NCBI GenBank assembly: GCA_036426205.1
Contig: CM071568.1
Coordinates: 36,836,980 to 36,900,979, forward strand
From: Ascaphus truei
Taxonomy: Eukaryota; Chordata; Amphibia; Anura; Ascaphidae
Reading direction: 5' to 3'
DNA: 64,000 nucleotides
In this document: in pieces, positions 42,796 to 52,490 of the stretch
Layout: each line of letters begins with the position of its first letter
How positions within the stretch are numbered: position 1 is the first letter of the stretch
Made by a program: the position numbers and the translations under genes
The notes under the pieces: model-generated
What the model was told of the DNA's origin: nothing
Databases searched by the model: none
Seen by the model: only the letters and a program-made list of their open reading frames with translations

Positions 42796-43735
42796 GACAA
42801 ATGACACTATAAAATTCACCACCTGGAACATGAGAGGAATTATTTACCCTGTTAAGAGCAGGAAAAACTTAAATCACCTAAAGAGGTTAAATACACACAT
42901 CTAGTACTCATATAGGAGACTCACTTAACTGAGAGTGAACACATACATTTAAAAAGAGGAGGAGTTCAATCTTGTTATTTCACTTCATATAACAGTAAGA
43001 AGTGGGGGTTGCAATCTTAATTAAGAAAGGAATTCCATTTAATTTATCTAGGCAAAGAGTGACATTGATGGCAGATGGCTCATTGTTGAAGGGAATCTGT
43101 TCCATATACCGGTAACTTTAATCAATGTTTATGCTCCCAATATTTTCTGCAAAATTGCTTCTAGAAATAATTCTGACCTGATAGAGGTGATTTTAACGCC
43201 ATTAATAATGTCTACCTAAGAATTATTTCTGTATCTGACAAGTAAAAGGTCAAAGCTAAACAACCATGTAATATTTAATTCATGAAAAGGGAATTCAGTC
43301 TGGTTGATCCATGAAGATCCTTATATCCAACTGAATTATATATTTTACGTGTTTATTTATGGGACATAAGAATATAGCCATCTTAGACAATGTTTTGATC
43401 CACTCCTCTTTATTTACTAAAATATCTAAGGCAGACTATATTTGCATCTCAGATCGTGCATCTATCTGGTTCAGTATTAATCTAACAGATTCTGGTGGTC
43501 CCTAGAGACTGGACCTTCCCATTTCAGATGCTTATTATTCTAAAATTTGGAGCCTTGCTTCAGGCTTGGTGTAAGCAATATGTGGAGGAAACCAGATCCA
43601 GACATTTTCTGGGAAGCTACTAAGGCCGTACTTAGGGGCAAAATCATGTATTTTGCAGCTGTTAGGAGGAAAAAAGATTGGTTAGTAAAACGTATCACTG
43701 AATATACTTGTGTCAGAAGCATATGCTAAATTCAA
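42796..43735 (+). pseudogene. L1 ORF2 endonuclease and following part, decayed
   Basis: From 42799 the frame reads NDTIKFTTWNMRGIIYPVKS and RKNLNHLKRLNTHI. Pieces follow with LINVYAPN (about 43110-43140), a separated SDRASIWF, resembling the SDH motif region, and near 43590-43680 FWEATKAVLRGKIMYFAAVR. This last piece resembles the segment between endonuclease and reverse transcriptase of L1 ORF2. The order and content fit an apurinic-type L1 endonuclease. Stops and frameshifts are frequent, and I could not recognise the reverse transcriptase core downstream. It is inactive. Confidence 0.6.
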
Positions 43736-44640
43736 ATCTAGAAGAGACTATTAAAAACAGAAAAAAAAATAAAAGCCTCAGAACCAGAACCAATACTTTA
43801 ATCGGCTTACATAAAAATAATAGTAGAAAATGATCGAAAATTAGAAGATGATGCTTTGCAAAGCTCCATATGTTTATTAAATTAACATTACAAAATCTTC
43901 ACGGAAATCTTGGTGAATAAACTTGGTACAATTCTGATCAGAGCTTTTTTGGGGAAAATGATTACTTATATATAAATACGTTGCTAAGCCCATCGTTGAG
44001 ATTTCATCATATTTCAATCTTATTGGGTGATACATTTTATTGGACTGATAGCTAATTGACTAAATAATACTGTCAGCAAAGAAAGCCCCTTTGACAAAAT
44101 GTTTGAAACCCAAACCATCTACTCAAGTCACTGAGATTCTGTTCAATAAAATGAATAGGGAGAGATTTGATTCCATGATTAGCATTGAACTCAGGGCAGG
44201 GAAATTCCAGTTAAAATGGAAGCCTTCCATTGTCAAATTAACAAAAGAAATAAGAGATGTAATAATCTAACCCTTTAAACCTATTAAGGTATATTTAGAA
44301 GCATATCTGAGTCATGAACGGTAAAACACATTTTTTCTACTGTTCTTGAAATAATGAACAGGTGTGAATATTTATAAAAGTATGTATATGTTTGAATTTT
44401 AGGTTCAAATTGAAGATTCATTTTAGCAGTTTGCTAACTTGTTTTAAAAAATAATGTATAAAATGATGGTGTATGATTATGAAACTCAGAAGGAAGAAAA
44501 AGTTACAGGTCAGAGGAGAGGGGTTTAAGGATATGCCCTTTCCTCTGTTGCTCGACTGCTAAAACTCTGACTTAGGCCCTCATTCTCACCTGTCTCGAGG
44601 CACCGAAAATAGTAAGATACATTCCAAGATGCACTGTTAA
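43736..44640 (+). other. Probably decayed L1 continuation
   Basis: A-rich, frame-poor sequence follows the L1 endonuclease remnant. It may be eroded ORF2, but no motif can be named with confidence. Confidence 0.3.
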
Positions 44641-44649
44641 GTAAAACCC

Positions 44650-44770
44650 TTTCTTGCTTTATCCATTGAAACATCGCCGGAAGAAGAGATCGGTGTATCT
44701 CGAAAGCTCGCACAAATAAAAATCATTTTCGTTAGCAACAAAACGGTATTGTCTATTCGGTTTTGATTTT
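44650..44770 (+). repeat. PLE-type 3' repeat with hammerhead-like core, copy 2
   Basis: The segment matches 17451-17564. The hammerhead-like part CGGAAGA (44678-44684), stem II GAGAT/ATCTC (5 bp) and GAAAGCTC (44702-44709) is better preserved here. AATAAA follows at 44715. Confidence 0.5.
44678..44709 (+). ncRNA. Hammerhead-like variant motif
   Basis: CGGAAGA in place of CUGANGA (one change), a perfect 5-bp stem II, GAAA, then GCTC, in which AGCT is self-complementary and C would be the cleavage position. The usual C15.2-G16.2 pair is G-C here. Stem I is weak (2 bp). The status is uncertain. Confidence 0.35.
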
Positions 44771-44784
44771 ATTATTTATTTTAA

Positions 44785-44870
44785 ATATATATATCATATA
44801 TATATATATATATAATATATATATAATATATATATATTATCTATATTATATATATATATATATTACATAT
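44785..44870. repeat. AT-rich low-complexity (ATATAT)n
   Basis: Interrupted TA repeats. Confidence 0.85.
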
Positions 44871-45399
44871 GGTTATATATTACCAGTAGGATATCCGATT
44901 AAAGAAGAGAGACAGCACACTCATGGGTCAAATCCAAGCAAAAATCTATATTGATAACAAAGAGAGCACTGGAACCAGGTTACATATACATATATAGCAA
45001 AAAGGGACAGCGCGGGCTCCATAGTGTAAATAATTAAGATTTTATTAATCACAAGCTAAAATTAGTTCACTCACAGCATTGAGGTAGAACATGCGCATCG
45101 AACAAAAACACCCTTGTCCCTTTTTGTTTTATAGACGAATTGTGGAATGTGGTTGTTTCCTGTGGATATCTGCTCAGGTGTACCAGTGTTTTTCTTATTT
45201 TTCAAGGTTTTATTTATTTTACTTCATTTATTCTTTTGGGTTTCCCTTCCTTGTGTTTTTTCCCTGTGTTTCCTCATTCCCAATCCTGTTCCTCTTTCCT
45301 TGTCATATACTGTATGTTGTTGGTTTGTGTGTTGGTTTCGTCTTGTAATTGCTTTTGATATAGGACACTAGCCATTGCATCTCTACTCATCTAGTTAGT

Positions 45400-45405
<6 letters not shown>
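44871..45405. other. Unassigned DNA
   Basis: A minus-strand AATAAA occurs near 45038 (plus TTTTATT). T-rich stretches occupy 45180-45360 and give hydrophobic frames without a recognisable domain. Confidence 0.35.

Positions 45406-45452
<47 letters not shown>
45406..45452. repeat. (TA)n microsatellite, Gypsy insertion site
   Basis: A TA run borders the Gypsy 5' LTR, and TA repeats resume after the 3' LTR at 51365, so the element inserted into this repeat. Confidence 0.9.
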
Positions 45453-45456
<4 letters not shown>

Positions 45457-46120
45457 AGGATGTGGTAGGAACCTCATATGTGTGTTCAATTGGTGTTTGA
45501 CTCTGTTCAGTGAGGCCTGTGGAGTGTCTGCAACAATGTTGCAGTGTGTCAGAGCAGAGTCAGACAGGCAGTGGCTGATGCAATAGCTGTGTGTCTGTGC
45601 AGATTAAGGCAGAGAGGCTCCGTGGAGAAACTACAACTCCCATGAGCTCCTGGGCAGTCACCTGATGTAAAGAACAAATCAGAAGGCTAGGATGATGGGA
45701 GCAGGAAACGGAAGCGTGGGGGAGAGACCACGCTATTCAGAGGAGATCTGGACGGAGCTGAAGGAGGTAGTGTGAGTGCAGGGGATCCGTGACCTGCCTG
45801 CATATGCAAGCTTTATATATGCAGTTATAACGGTGTTATGTATTGCTGCCAAGACTAGCATTATAGTATAAGAATATGTTATGTGTGATGTCATATAGAG
45901 TATAAGGTATGATTGTATAGTAAAACTTGGTTGCACGCACTGTGGTGGTATGTTTCTTGCCCAGGGGAATCTTGCATAATGGTGATCCTGGGTAAGTGGA
46001 GGCGCTGTGCTAGAATTGTTACCCCAGGCTTCCAGCTAGTGGAGGCTCAGATCTCCTGGAGCCGCAGGTTGTGTACAGTGACCAGTAGCCCCTTTGGGAG
46101 GCGTCAGAAAAAGGGCTACA
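45453..46120 (+). repeat. Gypsy 5' LTR, 668 bp (internally deleted)
   Basis: It starts TGTAAGGATGTGG and ends AAAGGGCTACA. It matches the 3' LTR (50249-51364), but lacks about 450 bp that in the 3' LTR lie between about 50608 and 51065. At the junction near 45808 a short filler AGCTTTATATATG appears. The word TGGAGGCGCTG lies at 45997. Confidence 0.9.
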
Positions 46121-46140
46121 TTTGGAGGCGCTGCTGAGAT
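46121..46140 (+). promoter_or_regulatory. Primer-binding position of the Gypsy element
   Basis: TTTGGAGGCGCTGCTGAGAT lies immediately after the 5' LTR. The TGG two bases in is where the CCA end of a tRNA primer would pair. The same 20 bases stand next to the LTR at 24607. Confidence 0.65.
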
Positions 46141-46200
46141 CTTAGACCTGGGGTGCCCCATATATTTTTCTCAATTGTGCAACAAGTTTTTTTTTTCATC

Positions 46201-47627
46201 ATGTTTGTGCCCTCGCAGCCCGAGGTGCGCAAGTGGGCCCAGCGGCATGAAATTTCCCTGCCACGTGCTTTTGGCCTGGGACATGTTCCCGCCATCCTCT
46301 CCTTAGGCACCATGACTGACCATATCAGGAAACTCCCACTCATGGACACTGCCCGAGTGCAAGATATCTATTACGACCGGTAACAGATTTGGCGCAAAAT
46401 ACTATATGTCACTGAACAGGACATATGCCCCAAAGCCCTGCCCTTAGTACTATTGCTACCCGAGGCTCCCGGCATACACTGTCCAATAGTGCAAGTGGAT
46501 TCCACTAAGCCATTGGCTGCGTCCACACCACTGAGGGGATATCCCGGCTCGTTAGGCGCCGTCACTAGCAGCTCTGACAGCTCCCCTGAGAACAGTTTGA
46601 ACCCTCGATGGCCTGCTGCAATGGGCCTAGGCACTTCATTTACCCCCTCCGCCATGAGGCCCACATTAAGTAGAATCAGTATGTCAAGACTAGACACCTA
46701 CTCCCCAGCAGGGGGTAACCTACTGGATAATGCCTCTATCCCTGTGCTTGCAGAAGCCATCCACCACTCCACACAGGCCCACCAATACCGGAAGTTAAAT
46801 TCATTTTCAGGTGACAAACCCACGCCCCTGGGAGAAGTTGGATTTGAAGAGTGGCTGGATCACACGGAACAGGTACTTCCTGAATGGTCCTGCACCAATG
46901 CCATCCGGAGGCAGCATATCGTTGAATGTCTGCGACCCCCTGCATCCCACATGATCACCCAGACGCTGATGCGGCGGGCCTCATTTACTGCCTTACCAAG
47001 ACCTATGGGGTCCCTGTGGATGCCTATGCCCTGATGGCCAAGTTCCATGCTCTGGCTCAGAAAGAGGGAGAAATGGTGCCCGACTTCCTTAGACGTCTGC
47101 ATCTGGATCTGTGGACTATGGTGAGGAAGGGGGTGGTGCCGAAGGTGGATGCAGACAGACTGCGCACCACCCAGCTACTGAGGGGGCTCCTGCCACTGCA
47201 TCCGGTGTCTGTACGTGTTAGTGGCTGCCTCGTACCCGGACAAGCCTTGGCGTTTAATGACCTAATGCACCGGGTCCAAGCACATGAGACTGTGCTGCTG
47301 GGGCGTTACTTAACCCCAGGGTGGAAGGCGTTGAGTGGGAAAAAGGACACCAAAAGGTCAGAAGCTAAAGCCGAGACATCCGAGAGTGGGGACCCGAACA
47401 AGGAGGACTCAGAGGCACCGACAGCTGCCCGGGAGCGCCCTGTGTCGGGACGAAACTCGCCACCCATCCGAGATGATGCCTACATCAGTCAACTCCGGTG
47501 TTATGCTTGTGGAAAGATGGGGCATCTTCGGCGCGCTGCCCCTCCCTATGGAAAACGGCGTCTCGACTGGCCAAGTCCATGCTGTGTACTCCCCAGGATG
47601 GCGGAGCCGTGGCCCAGCCTTCGATGA
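46201..47627 (+). pseudogene. Gypsy gag, PNMA-like, with stop and frameshift
   Basis: It starts MFVPSQPEVRKWAQRHEISL at 46201. A stop (46381-46383) interrupts the frame, which continues to about 46980. The stretch FSGDKPTPLGEVGFEEWLDH at about 46807 is like the capsid start of PNMA proteins (FSG...PPPGE..FE.WL...). The protein continues in another frame (46926-47627) with YGVPVDAYALMAKFHALAQK, EGEMVPDFLRRL and a zinc knuckle CYACGKMGHLRRA (47499 on), whose last Cys is replaced. Gag forms the particle and binds RNA. The resemblance to vertebrate PNMA genes, which were domesticated from Gypsy Gag, is my reading of the motifs. Stop, frameshift and lost Cys mark a defective copy. Confidence 0.75.
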
Positions 47628-47639
47628 GTAATCGGATTG

Positions 47640-48567
47640 GACCAGCGCCATTGTCCGAGTAGTGATTGAAGGCATCTATGCTTCTGTGTTGATGGATACG
47701 GGGTCTCAGGTGACCATAGTGTATCGGCCCTTCTACGATCAACACTTACACCAGCTGACTCTTTACGGTTGAGAGGGTTGAGTCACGAAGGTGAAGAGGT
47801 GAGAGGTGAAGGTACATCTGGACATTCCCCAGCTGAACACCGGTAAGCACCACCCCATGGAAGTGAAAGCCTTAGTGTGTCCAGAACCACAAGACCACCC
47901 CAGTGCCCCGATAATCATGGGAACCAACACCGACATTGTGCAATCGGTGATCCGCATGTACTTACAAGAAGCGGGCGAAGCCCTGTTGCTGGCTCTCACT
48001 ACGTGTCTGGCACTACAAGAGGCTTGCGGAAAAATCGCGACTGAAGTGGAGCATGGAATCCTGCACAGTCAAGAGTGGGGCGTGACCCAGATCCCTCCCG
48101 GGGAAGGGAGAATGATGATCGCGGCCTGCCACTACCCGGATAGACGTCCGGAGGATCAGCTATTCTCATTGGAGAGCACGACATGGGATGATCAGCGGCT
48201 TGGCTACGAAATATTAGCTTCAGTGAAGAAATGGCCGGGGAAAATTCCGAATACAACCTGGGTATATGTGCAGAACATCTCCCCGTACCCCATGTGCATT
48301 GATCGTCGGCGGCCTCTGGGTAGAATCTATCCCGTGATACCTGAAAAGAAGACCATAGAGGAACAGCCGGCGGCCACCACCCATGCAGTAACTCCCCTGT
48401 TGGCATTTGACTTCGGAGATTCGCTGCTAACGGAGGACTGGAGAAAAAGACTGCAGACCAAGCTAGGAGAACGACGAGAGGTGTTTTCCACGAGTGATAT
48501 GGATGTGGGATGCAGTCGCAGTGCCCGCCACACCATTCGGATGAACGACACCGTCCCGTTCCGGTAG
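47640..48567 (+). pseudogene. Gypsy protease and N-terminal part of pol
   Basis: The aspartic protease active site MDTGSQVT begins at 47692. Small compensating frameshifts occur between about 47765 and 47810, where the main frame would show three TGA codons. An open frame then runs from 47806 (KVHLDIPQLNTGKHHPMEVK, then APIIMGTNTDIV), ending at a TAG (48565-48567). The next frame continues in phase as RSRRIAPRDVEEV, the usual run into Gypsy reverse transcriptase. The TAG is thus a single in-frame stop. The protease cleaves the Gag-Pol polyprotein; this copy is broken. Confidence 0.8.
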
Positions 48568-49650
48568 CGTTCCCGCCGCATAGCTCCCCGAGACGTGGAA
48601 GAGGTGTGGAGATTACTAGCCGAAAGGGAGAAAGCTGGTATCGTTCAAGGATCACGCAGTCCGTACGCCTCTCCCATCGTGGTGGTCCGCAAGAAGAATG
48701 GGACGGTACGTCTATGCATAGACTATAGGACACTGAACAATCGTACGGTACCTGATCAGTATACCATCCCACGCATTGAGGACCTTCTGAACGCCTTGAC
48801 GGGAAGTAAATGGTTCAGTGTACTATATTTGAGGTCGGGATACTATCAAGTTCCCATGGATCTGGAAGACCAGGAGAGAACAGCCTTCATCTGTCCGCTA
48901 GGGTTCTACCAGTTCACCCGCATGCCACAAGGGATCTGCGGGGTCCCTGCCACCTTTCAGAGGTTAATGGAACAGACCCTGGGAGACATGAACCCGCAAG
49001 AATGCTTAGTGTACTTGGATGACATTACAGTGTTCGGGAAAACGTTTGAGGAGCACGAGGAGTGGCTAATGAAGGTGTTGGATCGACTTCAGAAGGAGGG
49101 ACTCAAACTGTCCCTGGATAAATGTAAATTTTGCCGCACGTCCGTGACTTACGTGGGCCACATTGTATCAGCTGAAGGGATATCCACTGACCCAGGGAAG
49201 ATAGAGGCTGTAGTGAATTGGCCCAGGCCCAGTAACGTCCAAGAACTCCGATCCTTCCTGGGGTTCTGTGGCTACTACCGGCGCTTCGTGGAGGGCTACT
49301 CAAGCAAAGCTAAGCTCCTGAATAACCTTTTAAAGATCTATCCTGAGGATTCGGGCAGGAAAAACATCACAGCGCAAACGCCTTTGCAGAGAAATGGACC
49401 CCTGCTTGTGAACAAGCGTTCTTGAAACTGAAAGCCAGTCTAACGCAGGCCCCAGTACTGGCCTATGCCGATCCTGACTGCGAATTCGTGCTACACGTGG
49501 ATGCCAGTTTTAGTGGACTGGGAGCAGTGTTGCACCAGAAACATGACACAGGGCTCCACCCCGTGGCGTATGCGAGTCGAAGCTTGACCCCAAGTGAACA
49601 GAACTATCCTGTCCACAAGCTGGAGTTCCTAGCCCTCAAATGGGCAGTAG
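48568..49650 (+). pseudogene. Gypsy reverse transcriptase and RNase H (part), catalytic Asp lost
   Basis: The frame from 48595 holds YASPIVVVRKKNGTVRLCID, FSVLYLRSGYYQVPM, GFYQFTRMPQGICGVPATFQ and VYLDDITVFGKTFEEHE. It goes on to YVGHIVSAEGISTDP and ELRSFLGFCGYYRRFV, the full Gypsy order. In motif A the invariant Asp is Tyr (codon 48826-48828), while YLDD (49012-49023) is kept. After a frameshift near 49400, the RNase H part (from 49422) shows APVLAYADPDCEFVLHVDAS and VHKLEFLALKWAV. It breaks off at about 49650. RNase H beyond this point and the entire integrase are deleted. The enzyme would be dead even without the frameshifts. Confidence 0.9.
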
Positions 49651-50138
49651 GGGACAATGAATTGGAAGTGACCACTGTTTCAATAGATGGAGAAGATGAA
49701 AATACAGAGGTTGGCCCAGAGACTGTAATAAATGCCACCTCTGAGAATCCTATGGAGGGAACCTCTCAAAGGGGCCTTCCGGCCGCGTAGGTATCTCCCG
49801 AAGGAGCTACGGGTAAAGAGCCCCTTGGTCCAACGACAGAGACGCTGACTCCAATGAGCCAGCCGCTAGATCCACAGAGCCCGTGCTTTGTGCCACAAAG
49901 AGACTTTGTAGACTTATCAAGCCCCTCAAGGGCAGCGTTGGAAATGCCAAATGGAAATTGCTACTCTCCAGAGGAGGTAGCTGAAGAACAAATTCGCAGA
50001 AGCCAAAGAGCTGGTCAACCTCCAATGAGGATGGCTTATGATCAATTTGGGGTACCCCATTATGGGGCTCAGCAGTGGGCTCGCCACAGAGTACAGTCGG
50101 TAGTGGTATTGTTCACTGAACTGTGCAATTTAATATAG
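49651..50138 (+). pseudogene. Gypsy pol C-terminal tail after an internal deletion
   Basis: Immediately after the RNase H break the sequence continues with an acidic, Ser/Thr/Pro-rich piece (to 49789) and, in the frame from 49854, EEVAEEQIRRSQRAGQPPMR and MAYDQFGVPHY. Basic RRSxRxxxPP tails of this kind close Gypsy pol after the integrase. The integrase core (HHCC and DDE) is therefore missing by internal deletion rather than by truncation. Confidence 0.6.
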
Positions 50139-50236
50139 AGCAATAAGTAAGATGTACTGTGTTGCGTTATTTTTGGTTATATAACATTCTGTGTATAGTT
50201 ATATAGGTGTAGCCCAAGCGGGGTCGTTGGATTCTG

Positions 50237-50248
50237 CAAGGGGGAAAA
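50237..50248 (+). promoter_or_regulatory. Polypurine tract of the Gypsy element
   Basis: GCAAGGGGGAAAA lies directly before the 3' LTR, in the position of the plus-strand primer. Confidence 0.75.
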
Positions 50249-51364
50249 TGTAAGGATGTGGTAGGAACCTCATATGTGTGTTCAGTTGGTGTTTGACTCT
50301 GTTCAGTGAGGGGCCTGTGGAGTGTCTGCAACAGTGTTGCAGTGTGTCAGAGCAGAGTCAGACAGGCAGTGGCTGATGCAATAGCTGTGTGTCTGTGCAG
50401 ATTAAGGCAGACAGGCTCCGTGGAGAAACTACAACTCCCATGAGCTCCTGGGCAGTCACCTGATGTAAAGAACCAATCAGAAGGCTAGGATGATGGGAGC
50501 ACGAAAGGGAAGCGTGGGGGAGAGACCACGCTAGTCAGAGGAGATCTGGACGGAGCTGAAGGAGGTAGTGTGAGTGCAGGGGGTCCGTGACCTGCCTGCA
50601 TATGCCAGCTATCCCTTCAGGCCTATAGGAGCATCCCCTGAGTCACAGTAGGCTGCTGTACTGCAGGGACGCCCTGTAGTGGAAGTAATTGTCACCCTAC
50701 TATACATTAGTTAGGGACAAAGCACAGAGTTGCGGCCGGTTGCAGTCATCTGGGACCAGACGGCTGGACACCGCGACATCTGGAGGTCAAGGGTCGGAGG
50801 CATCGGATCCCTTGTGAAGAGGTACCGGTCACCGCCGTGACCAGAAGGTATATTGTAACAACAAGTGCACCAACACCGGTCATCAGGCGCTGATCCCGAC
50901 TTAGGCTAAACTCTATAGGGACACTAGCGAGTGGCTAGAGGACTGAGCCTATATCACGTAATACAATACAAGGACAATACTCTATAAGAGCGTGGCTGAG
51001 CCACTATTGTACAGGACAATATTCCCTAGAGGTGTGGCCGAGCCACTATAGTATAAGGACCGTAGCAGTTATAACGGTGTTAGGTATTGCTGCCAAGACT
51101 AGCATTATAGTATAAGAATATGTTATGTGTGATGTCATATAGAGTATAAGGTATGATTGCATAGTAAAACTTGGTTGCACGCACTGTGGTGGTATGTTTC
51201 TTGCCCAGGGGAATCTTGCATAATGGTGATCCTGGGTAAGTGGAGGCGCTGCGCTAGAATAGTTACCCCAGGCTCCCAGCTAGCGGAGGCTCAGATCTCC
51301 TGGAGCCGCAGGTTGTGTACAGTGACCAGTAGTCCCTTTGGGAGGCGCCAGAAAAAGGGCTACA
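50249..51364 (+). repeat. Gypsy 3' LTR, 1116 bp
   Basis: It starts TGTAAGGATGTGG and ends AAAGGGCTACA. It is followed by TATATATA, matching the TA repeat before the 5' LTR, so the 4-bp duplication cannot be told from the microsatellite. It holds the ~450-bp section missing from the 5' LTR, with CACTA-containing subrepeats GAGCCACTAT(T/A)GTA at about 50999 and 51034. Confidence 0.9.
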
Positions 51365-52198
51365 TATATATATATATATATACTTAATATAAAACAAACA
51401 TTTGCTGGATTCTAGACTTTCAACCCGGAACATCAGATACCTTGTATGCTCTACTATGTTTAAAGAAATTCCTTTAGAGGTGGTAATGTGCCCTCGGAAA
51501 ATTGCAACAATTTTCCAACAAGGGCATCAATCAATCAATTCTGTAAAAGATGTCAAGATAGGATTGCTTTTTCACATACAGCTATGTTGCGATTGCCCTG
51601 ACTTGCTGCCCCTTTGTATCTTAGTTGAATAAAATATAGAAGTTACGCTAACAACATTTTCGTGATGACCTGGGGATATTTTTACTCAGTAATTTAAACA
51701 TAAAATATATTCCAGTCCACTAAAAAACTCTGCTGAAAAAATGGCAATACTGTCACTTTGCACGAGAACATTTTTTTTCCTTATGCATCAATTCTAACAT
51801 GACAGAATATGGCATAGAACTCTTCTATCATTAAGGAGAAATTGCATAAACTTGCAAATAAAGAATTATTTTAATCAACAATGCTCAAATTTCATTAGTA
51901 CATCTAATAAAAGTAGATTTGGTCGGGGTACCTTTTTGAAGAGATCAACATGAGTGTTCTTCATACTGAAGATGAAACTACAGTATACAGTACAGAGCTT
52001 TTGAAACCTGAGTGGTTTCTTATTCAAGTGTACTGGTTTCACCATTCTTGTTAGTTCTGATTTGGTTTCTTTGTACTGATTGTTAATAATATATAAGATA
52101 CAATTATTAAATACAAATCAGAAAAAAAAACTGTTTGTGCACTATTCACATAATAAGGACTAATACGTTAGATTTTTTTTTATTGCAGAGACTGCCAT
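51365..52198. other. Unassigned AT-rich DNA
   Basis: Begins with the rest of the TA microsatellite. Nothing else is recognised. Confidence 0.4.
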
Positions 52199-52490
52199 TA
52201 TTGTATTGTATTGTATGTCTTTATTTATATAGCGCAATTAATGTACATAGCGCTTCACAGTAGTAATACACGTGGTAATCAAATAAATAACAGATAATAT
52301 AAATAACAGATCATGGGAAAAAGTGCTTTAGACATAAAAGTAAAATTTCGGAAGAGGAGTCCCTGCCCAGAGGAGCTTACAGTCTAGTTGGTAGGTAGGT
52401 AGAACGTACAGAGACAGTAGGAGGGAGTTCTGGTAAGTGCGTCTGCAGGGAGCCAAGCTAATGTATCATGTGTTCAGAATATCCACAGTG

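Noticed and set aside
47999..48772. 257-codon minus-strand frame
   Set aside because: It is antisense to the Gypsy pol gene, which is clearly coded on the plus strand.
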